Part shown: positions 43,703 through 54,535 of the stretch, piece after piece
How the letters are laid out: each line of letters begins with the position of its first letter
Numbering within the stretch: the stretch's first letter is position 1
Assembly: GCA_021495925.1 (NCBI GenBank)
Contig: JAKEKT010000009.1
Coordinates: forward strand, 1-64,000
Source of the DNA: Diplodia intermedia
Lineage: Eukaryota > Ascomycota > Dothideomycetes > Botryosphaeriales > Botryosphaeriaceae
Direction of reading: 5' to 3'
DNA length: 64,000 nucleotides
Translations under genes and position numbers: made by a program
The notes under the pieces: model-generated
What the model was told of the DNA's origin: nothing
What the model saw: the letters and a program-made list of their open reading frames with translations, nothing else
Databases searched by the model: none

Positions 43703-44625
43703 AGCCAAGTGCCCAGTTGCGCAAAGATAGGAGGGGCGGCATTGCGCTGCTCAGGCACCCGGGTGTTTCAAACAGGCCAGTGTTTCCAAAACACGGGGGG
43801 CTTCCAGACCCGTCAATAACGCGATACTCTATAGAAACTGCCCGCGGATAAACGAAGCTTGGCGGGCTAGAAACAGCCAGGAGAAGTGGAGCAGGGTGTT
43901 TGCAAAGCCGGATGTCGTCGCGATTAATTAACCCCAGGCCCCGTTCCGTAACGTGCATCATCCTAGCCGAGCTGGCCCGTCCGCCCGAAGTGGATGCCCT
44001 CTTGTTTCGGCCATTCGGCTGTCACCACTCTCACACCGCATGAAGCCGACTCGCCTGGCCGTCATGCCGTGCCTGCTGGCAACAGGGAGTTCCTAACGCG
44101 TCTCGGGGGTAAGTCGTCTGTCCGCTCCTTATAACCATGCATTCTTGGAAACCCCAGTCGAGTTTTTTTTTGGACATCATTGGCCGGCCGCAGCACTCTG
44201 CAATTGATTTGATGCTATCAATCGCATGCCGTCGTACAACCGTATGGCGTATAACGTATAGACCTGGAGGGGGTGACAGGAGTAAAGCTTAGGCTAAGCT
44301 TTCCAAGCCGTCAGCCATCCTGCAATCCTGGCTATTTACCCGCTCGATATGCGATTCGATGCTCAAACGGGGCTAGAGGATCTCCATGACATCTGAGCAT
44401 GTACCCCGCAGACTATCTGGCGCTACGTGATCGCACTAGTCCCTGATCCAAGCACGGCTAAGAGTGCACTATATGTTGTGCAACGAGGAGTGCATGGTGC
44501 CTTGACATGACCTGGGTTGTACAGAGGCCTCTTTGAGCAATCGTGTCGAAGAGTTTGAAAGAGAGTGGGCGAGCATTGACTGAGGAGACTGTGGATGAAC
44601 GGGGCCTGGCCGGCGTTGTGTTGTT
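43703..44625. promoter_or_regulatory. Xylanase upstream region
   Basis: No gene seen. A GGCTAA hexamer, the core of XlnR/Xyr1 activator sites, lies at 44292-44297 and a GGCTAG at 43865-43870, both plus strand. GT-GGAG-like CreA-type elements (CTGGAG) occur near 44264. These are short matches; a role in xylan induction is inferred. Confidence 0.35.
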
Positions 44626-45096
44626 CTAGCCACGGTATTCCTCCACTGTGAGGCCATTGCCGTCTTCAATGAGCGGGTCAAACATCGGTGGCGTGTACGC
44701 GGCAGTTTGACGCACAATAGCAAGTCTTTTATGTTCCCGGCATTTGGTTCGGAGGAAAAAGTCACCAGAGACACCGATAGCTTGGCCAGTCCTGCGCCTG
44801 TAGCTTCCTGAAGCCGGGCCCATAACCGATATACCGTTTGAATGTGAGCACGGCATCACGCGAGAAAATGCTGCGCCTATACGCGAGTTCCGAGCGGTGA
44901 TAAATGCTGCCGAAGAGTGCGGACAACTCGGTTGGCAGCATTGCGTGTCCCAAGGGCGATATGTGCGCAATGCGCCATCAGACTTATCGACGGCGGTATC
45001 CTGTTGTGAGAATAGGACGGCGGCGAAGGCAGCTAGGAAAGGGATGGAGGTGGAAGAGAAGTTGAAGGGAGACGGGAATGACTTAGGGCGTTTCAT
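44626..45096 (-). CDS. Doubtful ORF with signal-peptide-like start
   Basis: A 156-residue minus-strand frame. MKRPKSFPSPFNFSSTSIPFLAAFAAVLFSQQ could be a signal peptide, and the remainder has Cys pairs (QCCQPSC). A second, protein-like frame overlaps it at 44762-44953 (KRYIGYGPGFRKLQAQDWPSYRCLW). The mixed frames suggest either an unrecognised splice or a decayed gene. I do not recognise a family and give it low weight. Confidence 0.25.
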   Translation of the reverse strand: MKRPKSFPSPFNFSSTSIPFLAAFAAVLFSQQDTAVDKSDGALRTYRPWDTQCCQPSCPHSSAAFITARNSRIGAAFSRVMPCSHSNGISVMGPASGSYRRRTGQAIGVSGDFFLRTKCREHKRLAIVRQTAAYTPPMFDPLIEDGNGLTVEEYRG

Positions 45097-45950
45097 CTTC
45101 CGTAGCCGGCCGGTGACGTAAGCAACCCGTCTGGCTTGCCCGTGCTGGTAATGCGGCAACGACTTTTGCGTACCGGGACTTCATACGGGGTTGCCAACCA
45201 CACGATTGGAAGAAGCCTGACAAGATGGGATTGGAACACATGGTGCTGGGAAATAGCGGCTGTAGCATCGTGGATTCGGTTTTTAGTACCGAGTAATATC
45301 CCGAACACCGTATGAAAGTTTCTCTGAGGAATCTCTTTGAAGGTGTTCAGTCTGTGAGCTTCGTTATCTTCACCATGGATCGAAGCGAATCGTCTCCGGT
45401 GTGTTTTTTTAGCCTACAGGCAAACTCGTGTAGATTTTTTCTTTTTTCTTTCCTTTTTTGCGGGTAGGTCTCTAGAGCGTCTGGAGAGACTCGCAGTCCA
45501 CCTCTTGCACTCTACAAGAGGCTACGCACATCCCAATATCACTTCGAATGCATCTTTGGAATGTTGTTGTACGGCACTGGACACTCGCCAGGGAACGATC
45601 CAGAGTTATCGTACGCGGCATGCAAGTTATCATCTGAGGCCCTTAGGTTGCTGTTGCCAGGGGCGGTTAAATGTTCCTATTGTCGTGGGTTAACGTTCCT
45701 ATTGTTGTGTGAACGACCATTGTGAATTGCCTAATGCAGTTAGCTCTTGTCCTTAACACATTCAAGGCCTATTGCCCATTCACCTGCTGCCTTGGAGCAT
45801 TAGAAACCCCTCTACCCGCACCTTGGACCCATTCCTCTTCATCTGCAACCCACTCTTAACCCAAACCTCCCACCTGAACGATCTCTTTGCAACCGCTCTA
45901 GCACAGCCCACCCGCACACCCTACGCAAACTTTGTTACCCATACCTAAAC
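45097..45950. other. Intergenic upstream of F-box-like gene
   Basis: 850 bases. Includes T-rich tract near 45435-45460, an imperfect direct repeat at 45665-45709, and a pyrimidine-rich 5'UTR just before the downstream ATG. No gene supported. Confidence 0.5.
45665..45709. repeat. Imperfect tandem repeat, two ~22-bp units
   Basis: Unit 1 at 45665-45687 and unit 2 at 45688-45709 both start GGTTAA and contain GTTCCTATTGT. They differ by one inserted base pair region and one C/T change. It lies about 240 bases upstream of the F-box-like gene. Confidence 0.7.
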
Positions 45951-47468
45951 ATGTCAATACATCGCGTTGTCAGCCTCCCGCAGCATGGGAACAGGTCCAT
46001 TGTGACCAATCTGACCGTGGGCCTCCCTCGTCCGCTCCTCCTGCAGCTTCTGGAGGCTGCCAAGGTCCGCGCTCGCCACGAGAAAGCGCATGTCACTCCC
46101 ACCCACACCGCCGGTATCGAGAAGCTCCCCCTTGAGCTCATGGACACGGTCTTGAAGGACGTTGACAGCAAGGATGTCCCCAACCTCCGCAGCACTTCGC
46201 GATCCATACAGGCGTTGACCTGGCCCCATGCCGCCAAGCACTGCTTCTCCACCATCCGCGTGCCCTTGACGGAAGAGGGCTACGACCACGTTGCCACGTT
46301 GATTGCCGAGAACAGAGAGTTCCGCAACAGCATCACCAAGATCATTTTCGAGGCCGGCGCCCACATCCCCTCCGACGCCGAAAACATCCCGCTGACCAGG
46401 AAAGAGCGCAACAAACTTAACAAAGCTATGAGGAAGGAGGCGAAGGCCGTTGATGCCAGGAGGCAGGAGCTTGAGCTCGCTGCCGACGTGCATGATCTCC
46501 GCGATGAAGCTGATGGCATCACCTCCGTGGTCCAGAGCCCTGACTACATCAGGCCGCGCGAGTGGCACCGCGGCCGCAGCCTGCCGACCTCCTCTCTGAA
46601 GAACGCCGATATGCACACGGGTAGACTGTACGGCGCAGTCGTGATTCGGAAGTGCCTGGGGCTGCTGCCCTCAATCACCGACATCACCATCTACCACAAC
46701 GTCGATGGCATCAAGGAGCGTGACCGCCACTTGTGGGTCAGCGACCACTGTACCGCATCCGCCGAGGCCGAGGCTCTGCTCTCCATCCTGGCTGAGCGTC
46801 CGATGCCGAAGCTCAAGCGCCTGCACATGGGAAGCAGCTGCTTCGGGCACAACTTGAACGAGGGGCTCATCATGCTCTCCAACCTGCACAACATCTCGGC
46901 CAGGAAGCTCGCTGCGCTCGCGCCGACCCTCGCCAACCTCGAGCACTTCGGCCTCTCGGTCAACACCAACACCCTCGACGGCGCCAGCGAGGCGGCGTAC
47001 GCCTCCGTCTCCCGGCTGCTGCGCCTGATGCCCAACCTCAAGTCGCTCGGGCTGGCCGCCTCCAAGCGCAGCCGCAGGGTGTACCCGACCCAGCTCTTCC
47101 GCGAGATCCGCGCCAACGTGCCGCGCTTCCGCAGCCTCGAGCACCTGGCCATGTGCGACTGGCCCATCGAGCAGCCGCTCCTCGAGGCCTTCGTGGCCAA
47201 GCACCGCGCGACGCTGCAGACGCTGAAGCTCGACCACGCCCGCATCTACGACTCGTTCACGCCGTGTGCGGCGAACGGGCGGCAGAGCACGGCGGACTGG
47301 CCCACGTTCGTGGAGGGGCTCAAGGCCGAGACCCAGGTTCGTGTCGTGGACGAGATGGAGCTAGAGTACCGGGATGACGCGCTTGTGAGGAACCTGGCCA
47401 TGCGCAGGGAGACGGCTGAGATTGAGGACGGAGAAGAGACGGAAGACAAGGATATGATGGAAGCTTGA
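45951..47468 (+). CDS. F-box-like/LRR-like protein, function unknown
   Basis: Unspliced gene of 505 residues. After a short head, IEKLPLELMDTVLKDVDSKDVPNLRSTSRSIQAL (about residues 56-90) has the LPxEL...D...L..LR..SR pattern of an F-box or F-box-like motif, which in such proteins recruits Skp1. The rest is Leu-rich with spaced Leu/Ile/Asn (LLPSITDITIYHN, LANLEHFGLSVN, LMPNLKSLGLAAS, LEHLAMCDW, LQTLKLDHARI), consistent with irregular leucine-rich repeats. A basic KERNKLNKAMRKEAKAVDARRQELELAADVHDLRDE helix sits near residue 150. The C-terminus is acidic. This architecture fits a fungal F-box/LRR-type adaptor; the substrate is unknown. Confidence 0.75.
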   Translation: MSIHRVVSLPQHGNRSIVTNLTVGLPRPLLLQLLEAAKVRARHEKAHVTPTHTAGIEKLPLELMDTVLKDVDSKDVPNLRSTSRSIQALTWPHAAKHCFSTIRVPLTEEGYDHVATLIAENREFRNSITKIIFEAGAHIPSDAENIPLTRKERNKLNKAMRKEAKAVDARRQELELAADVHDLRDEADGITSVVQSPDYIRPREWHRGRSLPTSSLKNADMHTGRLYGAVVIRKCLGLLPSITDITIYHNVDGIKERDRHLWVSDHCTASAEAEALLSILAERPMPKLKRLHMGSSCFGHNLNEGLIMLSNLHNISARKLAALAPTLANLEHFGLSVNTNTLDGASEAAYASVSRLLRLMPNLKSLGLAASKRSRRVYPTQLFREIRANVPRFRSLEHLAMCDWPIEQPLLEAFVAKHRATLQTLKLDHARIYDSFTPCAANGRQSTADWPTFVEGLKAETQVRVVDEMELEYRDDALVRNLAMRRETAEIEDGEETEDKDMMEA

Positions 47469-48022
47469 GCGTATGGCGGGTTTGGCGATGTTGTACTTTA
47501 GGGGCGGATGTGACCCTTTACGATTTCCGGGCGAGAGAAAGGAAGGGTTGAAACAGCCGGAGAGTGGTGACGTTCTCCCTATTTGGGCATTTTCAGGAAG
47601 GTTGAAATGGGATAGGCGCAAGAGCGGACTGTTCTTGTAGAGCTGAGAGTTTAACTTGGGAGTCAGCGATAAATGTATATCATAATTTTCTTTTATTGAT
47701 TTCCAGTCATTTCCTGGGATTCAGAGTCGTTCATTCCGTACTCAATACCGCCTTCGAAACATCACGGAGTCTGCGGACCATGGATACAGGTCCAGATTCG
47801 ATCCACGACATTCCCCCAGAAGAAAGAGCCCCACAGATATCTTACAACCGCTGAACATGGATCCGGTTCTAGGGAAAGCACGGATGCATTATGCGAATCA
47901 GCAGCAATAGTCGGTCTTATTCTACACCGCAGGGAATCAAAACTCTCTACACGGGCAACAGCGTTTTCACGTTTTCAGCCAAACCTCTATTTCCCCATGC
48001 GCTCCAATCACGTGATGTTAAT
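47469..48022. other. Intergenic, convergent 3' regions
   Basis: 554 bases, AT-leaning, containing the two 3'UTRs. No gene seen. Confidence 0.5.
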
Positions 48023-48694
48023 CTAGTAGCCCTCCTTGCCGTACTTGTTGTACTTCTCGTGGAGCTCCTGCGAAGCTCCGTCAGCGCTGGCGTCCTGGTT
48101 CCGGTTGTCCGAGCGCGGTTGTCTACAACGCCGAGTGTGGCCCTTACCTTGGGGAGGTTGACGTTGGGGATGATGACGGTGTTCAGGGCGGACGGAGCGT
48201 CGCGGGGAGCCTGGGTGGAGTCACCGCCAGGGTAGTACTGGTACTTGCCGTCGCTGCCGCCGGCGTTCCAGGGCTCGCTGCCGGCGACCTTGGGGACGGA
48301 CTTCTCCGAAGTGGAGGAGGTAGGAGAGCGAGCTATATGGAGGTGGTCGAGCATCAGATACGGGTGTCCGAGGGATTCATGACGCCATTGGCAGTTGCGG
48401 CGCGGAGCCGAGGGGCTGTGGCTTACAGAAGTACCAGCCGGCAAGGCCGAAGGCACCGGCCATGACGGTCCAGAGAACCTGTACAGCAGCATCGGATCAG
48501 CATCGGGAGGCGCGCGAGAGTGCAATTGGAGCTGGCAGGCGCACGTAGAGCTCGGGATCCCTCCGGCCGGCCTGCTTAAGGGCGTCCTTGCTGGCCTGCT
48601 TCTCGGCACCGACGTCGGCGCGGAGAGGCGCAACGGCCTGGAAGCGGAGGGGGCGCGAGGCGCGGAAAGCAGCGCGACCGATGATGGCGGACAT
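48023..48694 (-). CDS. Small mitochondrial membrane protein, unknown role
   Basis: Four exons on the minus strand, 48545-48694, 48427-48478, 48148-48332 and 48023-48067 (introns 66, 94 and 80 nt), give 143 residues. The N-terminus MSAIIGRAAFRASRPLRFQ is Arg-rich without acids, a typical mitochondrial presequence. A single membrane helix follows at about residues 51-67 (VLWTVMAGAFGLAGWYF). The soluble tail (GKYQYYPGGDSTQAPRDAPSALNTVIIPNVNLPKELHEKYNKYGKEGY) looks strongly conserved in style, and I have the impression that similar tails occur in fungal hypothetical proteins. It may be a respiratory-complex accessory or an inner-membrane factor, but this is not established. The short exons code for exactly these segments, which supports the model. 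Confidence 0.75.
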
Positions 48695-49279
48695 GGTTGA
48701 TAGGTGAAGCGTGTCGGGCTGGGGGGAGATGCGGATGAAGTCAGACCACCGCGGCGGTACAGGCATTATTGCGGGCGTCTTGATAGGCTTGGTCACGTGG
48801 CGCGGAGCGGAACAAGCGAGCGGCCGCGGCAGGCTGATGTCAGGGTGCGCCCGAGTCGCGCACAGCAGCGGGCGGCGGCGCTAGCGCGCTGGATGCAGCA
48901 GCCCGGCTAGAAAAGGCCAGGCGAGATCTGCAGGGCGGCGCACATGATTGGGCTGAGGCCACTCCTGATTGCATGGGCCAGCCTTTCTCAGGCCAACTCC
49001 TTCTTTCCTCTGCGCCTGTCTTGTCTCTGCCAGACCACTGCGCGACGACGCCTGCCATGCCGCTCTGACGCTTCCCCAGCACCCACGCTCTCTCTCCGCA
49101 CGAGCCCCTCGCCTCGAGATCCGCCTCGCTAGCCCTGTCGGCCCCTCGCCCTCCGGCATCCGAGCCCTCCGCGCGCCTCTTGGCCGGGTCATGCATTCGT
49201 GCCCACGCTCTCTACCACCCCCGACTTGCTCCTCCACCACCACCCGCCACCGCGCTGCAAGCCCGCTTGACGCGCCGCA
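48695..49279. promoter_or_regulatory. Divergent promoter region
   Basis: 585 bases between the small mitochondrial gene (-) and the Erf2-like gene (+). GC-rich. No named motif seen. Confidence 0.4.
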
Positions 49280-51489
49280 ATGACCACTCCCACCAGCCCT
49301 CAGCGCTCCACGACCCCCAGCAGCTCCTTCCCGACTCCCCTCGAGGTTCCCACCGGCACCCATGGCGCTCCCAGCGTCATCTCCTCGCGCATGACCGACA
49401 TAGCCTCTGAAGACGGCGACCCGCAGGACCTCCCTCAAGACTCGCAAGTGCGCCGCGCCTCTCGCGTCTCTGGTGTGACCGGCCCGCCCGGCGAGTCGGG
49501 ACTACCGCCGTCGCGACCGTCGTCTGTGTCAACAACCGGCAATCGTCGGACGTGGTCGAGAGCCCCGCCCTCTCGCGGCAACGCAGGGCAGAATGCAGGT
49601 CCGGGTAGCACCAACAGCGGCGGCACACGCCCGCCCACATCGCAAAGCAAGTCGCATGTTGCGGGCATCCAGCAGTCGGCCTTCTTCCGGCCCATGAGCG
49701 CGCAAAGGCTACAAGGACAACGAGGTCAGCGGCCGGGATCTGTCCTGGGGCGTAACTCGCTTTCGCACGACGGACAAAGTGAACTAGGTTTCAGCTCCTA
49801 CCGCAACAGTATTAATTCGGTACCCAGCCAAGCCCAGAGCAACGCTCAGGATCAGGAAGGACGGCCTCCGCCATCTCCCACTGAGTTCAGCGAACGCGAG
49901 TACATTCCAGACCGCACCACAGCAAACACCACCCCCACTGTTCCTGATACAGTCCGTAGCCAAGGCGAGAGCATAACTCCTCTGCAGCAGCAGCAGCAGC
50001 CTAAAACCGAAACGCCTTCGCACCTGGATCTGTCGCGCGCAAATAAGTCTGGCTCACTGGTCCCACCTGAAAAGAAGTCCCCGCGCTCATTTCGATCCAG
50101 CTTTATGCTCCCCAGCCGCAGCCACAATTCTGGTTCCGTCCGTCCGCAAGGCCAAGGCCACGAGAAACTATCGTCGGCCGCGTCATCGCCAAGACTACAG
50201 GCGCAGGACGCCGCAACGGACATCACCAAGGCTGAGATCCAGAAGGAAATGAGTTTGGGGAAGAACTACGAGTATTTCACTGGAAATACCGTTTTCTGCT
50301 GGGGCGGTAGACTGCAGAATACCAGGGATCGGCCCATCAGTATTGGAACTGCTTTACTCGTTGCTGTTCCTGCAATTCTTTTTCTCATTTTCTCGTAAGA
50401 CTAAGCCAGTTTGGAAGTGACCCGAGCGTCCACGCTGATCAAAACCTTTAGGGCACCATGGTTATGGCTTCACGTTTCACCAGCGATACCCATTCTGTTT
50501 GCGTACCTCTTTTTAGTTTGCGTTTCTTCCTTCTTCCATGCCTCTCTTTCCGACCCTGGCGTAAGTCTCATACTTACTTCCTTATGCCTGCCCCTGCTAA
50601 CCGACATCAGATCCTGCCTCGTAATCTCCACCCGTTCCCGCCGCCGGATCCCTCAGAAGACCCGCTGGCCGTTGGGCCACCCACTACTGAATGGGTGATG
50701 GTCACTTCAGCTAGCTCTCAAACAGCCGCCATGGAGGTCCCGACAAAGTACTGCAAGTCATGCAATATCTGGCGGCCGCCTCGTGCTCACCACTGCCGTG
50801 TCTGCGACAACTGCATTGAGACACAGGATCACCACTGCGTGTGGCTGAACAACTGTGTTGGTCGCCGCAACTACCGGTACTTTTTCGTGTTCGTCAGTTC
50901 TTCAACTATTCTGGGAGCCTTCTTGTTTGCCGCCAGCCTTGGTCACCTTCTTGCTTGGATGAACGACGAAGCGGGACGAACCTTCAGCGATGCTATCTCT
51001 CATTGGCGCGTACCTTTTGCCATGATGGTCTACGGCATCCTCGTCACCTGGTACCCTGCCTCACTTTGGGGCTATCACATCTTCCTGATTGGCCGCGGCG
51101 AGACGACACGTGAATATCTCAACTCTCACAAGTTTTTGAAGAAAGACCGCCACCGCCCCTTTACGCAGAAGTCTCTTTGGCAGAACTTTGCGGCGGTGCT
51201 ATTCCGCCCTCGTCCTCCGACGTACCTCACCTTCAAGCGCAAATACGAAGAGGGCGACCAGCGCTTCGGCGAGCGTCGTGGAAAGCGCACTACCCCGCTC
51301 AGCAAGGACCAGCAAGGGGGTGTTGAGATGCAAGATGTCAGCGGCCGCGCAACGGCTACAGGAGCTCCCCCCGGTACCAGCGGCGGCCCTGCGGTCCCAA
51401 GCTTCCAGGGTCCGAGCAGCAGGGCTCGCACGCCAACGAACAATAACAGCACACCTCGAAGCCCTGCGGGTAGTGCTAGTCACGCTTGA
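49280..51489 (+). CDS. ERF2: DHHC palmitoyltransferase, Erf2-like
   Basis: Protein S-acyltransferase; Erf2 in yeast palmitoylates Ras with its partner Erf4 at the ER. Exons 49280-50394, 50452-50560 and 50611-51489 (introns 57 and 50 nt) give 700 residues. The N-terminal ~325 residues are Ser/Pro/Gln-rich. The membrane domain begins NYEYFTGNTVFCWGGRLQNTRDRP, a signature just before the first helix in Erf2. The zinc-binding Cys-rich domain runs YCKSCNIWRPPRAHHCRVCDNCIETQDHHCVWLNNCVGRRNYRYF, with DHHC at residues 481-484. Then come two helices and TTREYLN, the conserved TTxE motif. Human and yeast members are shorter because they lack the long head. The tail is Ser/Asn/Gly-rich. Confidence 0.93.
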
Positions 51490-53250
51490 TCCGAAGTTAC
51501 GTTGCTGAGATGCGGTTTTGTTGAGCATGAAGGCATTTCTTGAGGAATGATGCGTGCATAGCGCGCGCAGCTAGCGCCTTTCCCAGGCGTTCGAAACCTT
51601 TTGGATAGGGGAAGGGATGCTCGGATCTCATCCTTCTAATAATCCATCGATGGATGATCCCACCTACTCCCCAGTTCTAATTTCGATCTCCGCTTGAAAT
51701 CCCAGGCTTTTGTCCTTTGTTTCCCAGACATTCTCGGTCAGATTCACCGAGCCCTAATCACGCACTACCCTTCTCCCCGCATAAACGCTGCCATATGTCA
51801 TTACGCCCACCAGTACTTATAACGGCTTCTTTTTCTCAACTGTACAAAAAGTTTCCCGTCTGCATACCGTTTTCGGTAGCTCTTGTAAATAGACGTTTCC
51901 TCTTTCCACCCCGCTGCTCCTTCTGCCCATTTTTGCACACGATCGATGAATGTTGCGTACCACACCTGTTTGTTTTTTGTACTCTTTTGCACACAGCTGC
52001 TTGTGGAAAGTGATGGAGGGGTGCTATTGGGTGCGGCTGAGGTAATTACAAGTGGTGTGCAGTCAAGTTCGGTTCTTGTTGAGGACGCATAGAATGTGTG
52101 TTCAGTCTGCTGGTATAGCGGCGGTTTTTCCTGTTACTCTGTTTTCCCAGACAGACGATATCCCCAGTTTAGCATTGTAGTGTAGTGCAGTATTGAGAGC
52201 GGTTAAACGAATGGTTATTTTCGGTCTCTTTCCTCCAACGCACGGATCTGGCTCTCGCATGAAGCAACTATGTGAGCTTATGGACAGACAATTTTGAGAC
52301 ACATTACGCATGGTGTGATGGCTATACCCCGGTCACATTCAGCGGCTACCGACCTCGACAGTCCCCTCGGCGCTTGATAGGCGAAGCGAGAACATGGATG
52401 GGCTTCGAGTGCGACACAGAAACAGCTGATACTTGCATGCTGTAGAGAACTGCTGTGCCGCTTCGCTCCCATGTTTGCGTGCGGGGTTCGTGGGCCAATG
52501 AGAATCCAGACTGATCACAACGAGGCACAGCGCTAAATGAACCAGCAAGGTTCATAGACTCTCTGAGTGCGCGTCTCACGCAGTCTGTCTCTGCTTTGGT
52601 TCTTGCTGAGGAACTGCTTGCTGAGGAATTAAGATCTGGTGCTTGCTAGTCCACCTGCGAAGAATGGATAGAAAATGTTTCTCCTCCAACCATGGGCTTA
52701 AGTTAGGGATATAGAGACAAAGTCTCGCTATCTGTTGGGTCTCTATTGGTCTCCGAACCGCTGCTTAGCTGCTGCGGCACAGTACTTGAGGCGCAGTATG
52801 TGGATACAGATAGGTGAAGCACAATGGGTAGATTGTGTGGCAGTGGTGTGAGGAAGGTGAGATGTACTGGGGTAGCCGTTTGGTGTTGAAAAAGGCAAAG
52901 AAGATACGGTCGAGAGATGCTACGTATGTTGCTCTAGTAACCAATGACGTCGGCCGGGGCCGGGATCTGCCTCGGCAGCCTGTTTGTTTATGACTCCGAC
53001 TGTAACCACCAGGCAATGGGAAACTCAAGACTGCAGCTCGAATCTTTTCCACAACAGCAATCTCCTCGTCGTTGAGTTGTTCCTCGCAAAGTGCTTGCTC
53101 CCGTCCAACTCAATTGTCACGCCCAGGATCTACAGTGGCCCTTACTTACGTCAACCCTCAGGCTCCCTCCCGTGCGCCACGTCTACTTAACCTCCAGCAC
53201 CACCCGCCCTTAGCTCGATAACCCAACCCCCGTCCCCTCCCCAAGCAGCA
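51490..53250. other. Long intergenic region
   Basis: 1.76 kb. Holds the Erf2 3'UTR side, AT-rich stretches, and a direct repeat at 52602-52628. Frames at 51717-52013 and 52278-52579 have no family features. No gene supported. Confidence 0.5.
52602..52628. repeat. Short direct repeat CTTGCTGAGGAA
   Basis: Two copies of CTTGCTGAGGAA, at 52602-52613 and 52617-52628, with a 15-base period. No function is apparent. Confidence 0.8.
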
Positions 53251-54535
53251 ATGGAAAAGACGAAATCCCATCCGCCGCCGCCGCCGCCGCCGCCGTCCTG
53301 CTGCAACGAGCAGTCGGCCCGGCGCTGCCCCGCACTCCCCGTCGAGCTCTGGATCCGCATCATCTCGTGCATCACCAACAGCAACGTCATCCCGCACGTC
53401 TGGCTGTCGTGCCGGCGCGTGTCGCGGTGCATGCGCGCCGCGACCGAGGAGGCCTTCCTGCACCGCCACCTCAAGCCGCGCACCCACGTCAAGTTCCGCG
53501 ACCTGGGCATGGTGCCCGACAGCGCCGGCTGGAAGCACTACCTCGGCCTCACGCTCGAGTTCGACCGGCTGTCCGAGGACCGCACGCGCGCCGTGTTTGG
53601 GAACAAGCGCACGATAGACGACGACGAGGACGAGGAGGCGGAGGAGGAGCAGGAGCAGGTGGTTGAGGACGCGTTGACGGCGCGGTGGCGCAGCGCGATG
53701 AAGCTGTATCAGGGCGACGGGGATGGGTGCAGATTTGATCTGTCGCCGTATACCATCACCGTGAGGCAGATTGTGAACGATACCGAGTTGCCCGGGTTGG
53801 AGGTGGATTACGAGGGCCGGGAGATGTCGTTCGATTGGCGGGCCATGTTCGACCGGTTGTTCGGGGAAGAGTGCTACGCCATGAAGCTGAACACGCAGCT
53901 GAGGGTACAGCCTTGTCCACGGGGAGGAGACTGCCGATATGCAAGAGCTAACATTGGTTCAGGGCGACGCGGGTGAGTCCAAGGCTACCGAGGTGCAGAG
54001 GTCGATAAAATCCGGCGACATCGAAATCTTCCAGGGCATCTCGCAGATGATGAGGATAGTCTCGGAGCGGGAGAGACAAGCGTATCGCGACGCCCGCCGG
54101 CTCCGCATTCGCCGGTGGTACATAAGGAATGAAGGCTACGCGCTTGGGGATGACTACTTCCACGGCGACTTCCAGGAGAGGCAGAAGCTGAAGGACCTAA
54201 GAGTGGCGCGAAAGTACGACGTTTACGATGCCGATAGTGAGGATGAAGGCTTTCAGGACGACAGGGGAGAGGTATTTGATCAAGGCATGGGCTTCTCTCG
54301 CTTTGACGTTGGTGATCCCCACGAGGATAATCTGTTTGCGCACTTTGAAGAATCAGACGAGGACTTGGAGGATGAGCTTGACGCAGACGACGCCTTCGAA
54401 GAATGGCTGCGCACTGCACGCCCAACCACCAACATAAACCATGCACTTCCCGACATTCTAGCAGATGATTCGGACTCGGAAGCCAGCTACGAAGACTCTA
54501 CAGACGCCGAAGATGACAATCAAGCTCAGCACTAG
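53251..54535 (+). CDS. F-box-like acidic protein, function unknown
   Basis: Two exons, 53251-53904 and 53963-54535, with a 58-nt intron, give 408 residues. It starts MEKTKSH followed by a run of eight prolines coded by a CCG repeat. RCPALPVELWIRIISCITNSNVIPHVWLSCRRVSR (about residues 25-58) fits an F-box-like motif. A mid region contains HLKPRTHVKFRDLGM and an acidic loop (DDDEDEEAEEEQEQ). The second exon starts GDAGESKATEVQRSIKSG and has an Arg-rich helix (RERQAYRDARRLRIRRWYIRNEG), then a strongly acidic C-terminus ending DSDSEASYEDSTDAEDDNQAQH. The intron is phase 0 and keeps the frame. Group membership is plausible from the motif and composition; function unknown. Confidence 0.7.
53272..53295 (+). 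repeat. CCG microsatellite coding poly-proline
   Basis: Eight CCG units giving eight consecutive Pro residues near the N-terminus of the F-box-like protein. Such runs often vary in length between strains. Confidence 0.9.
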
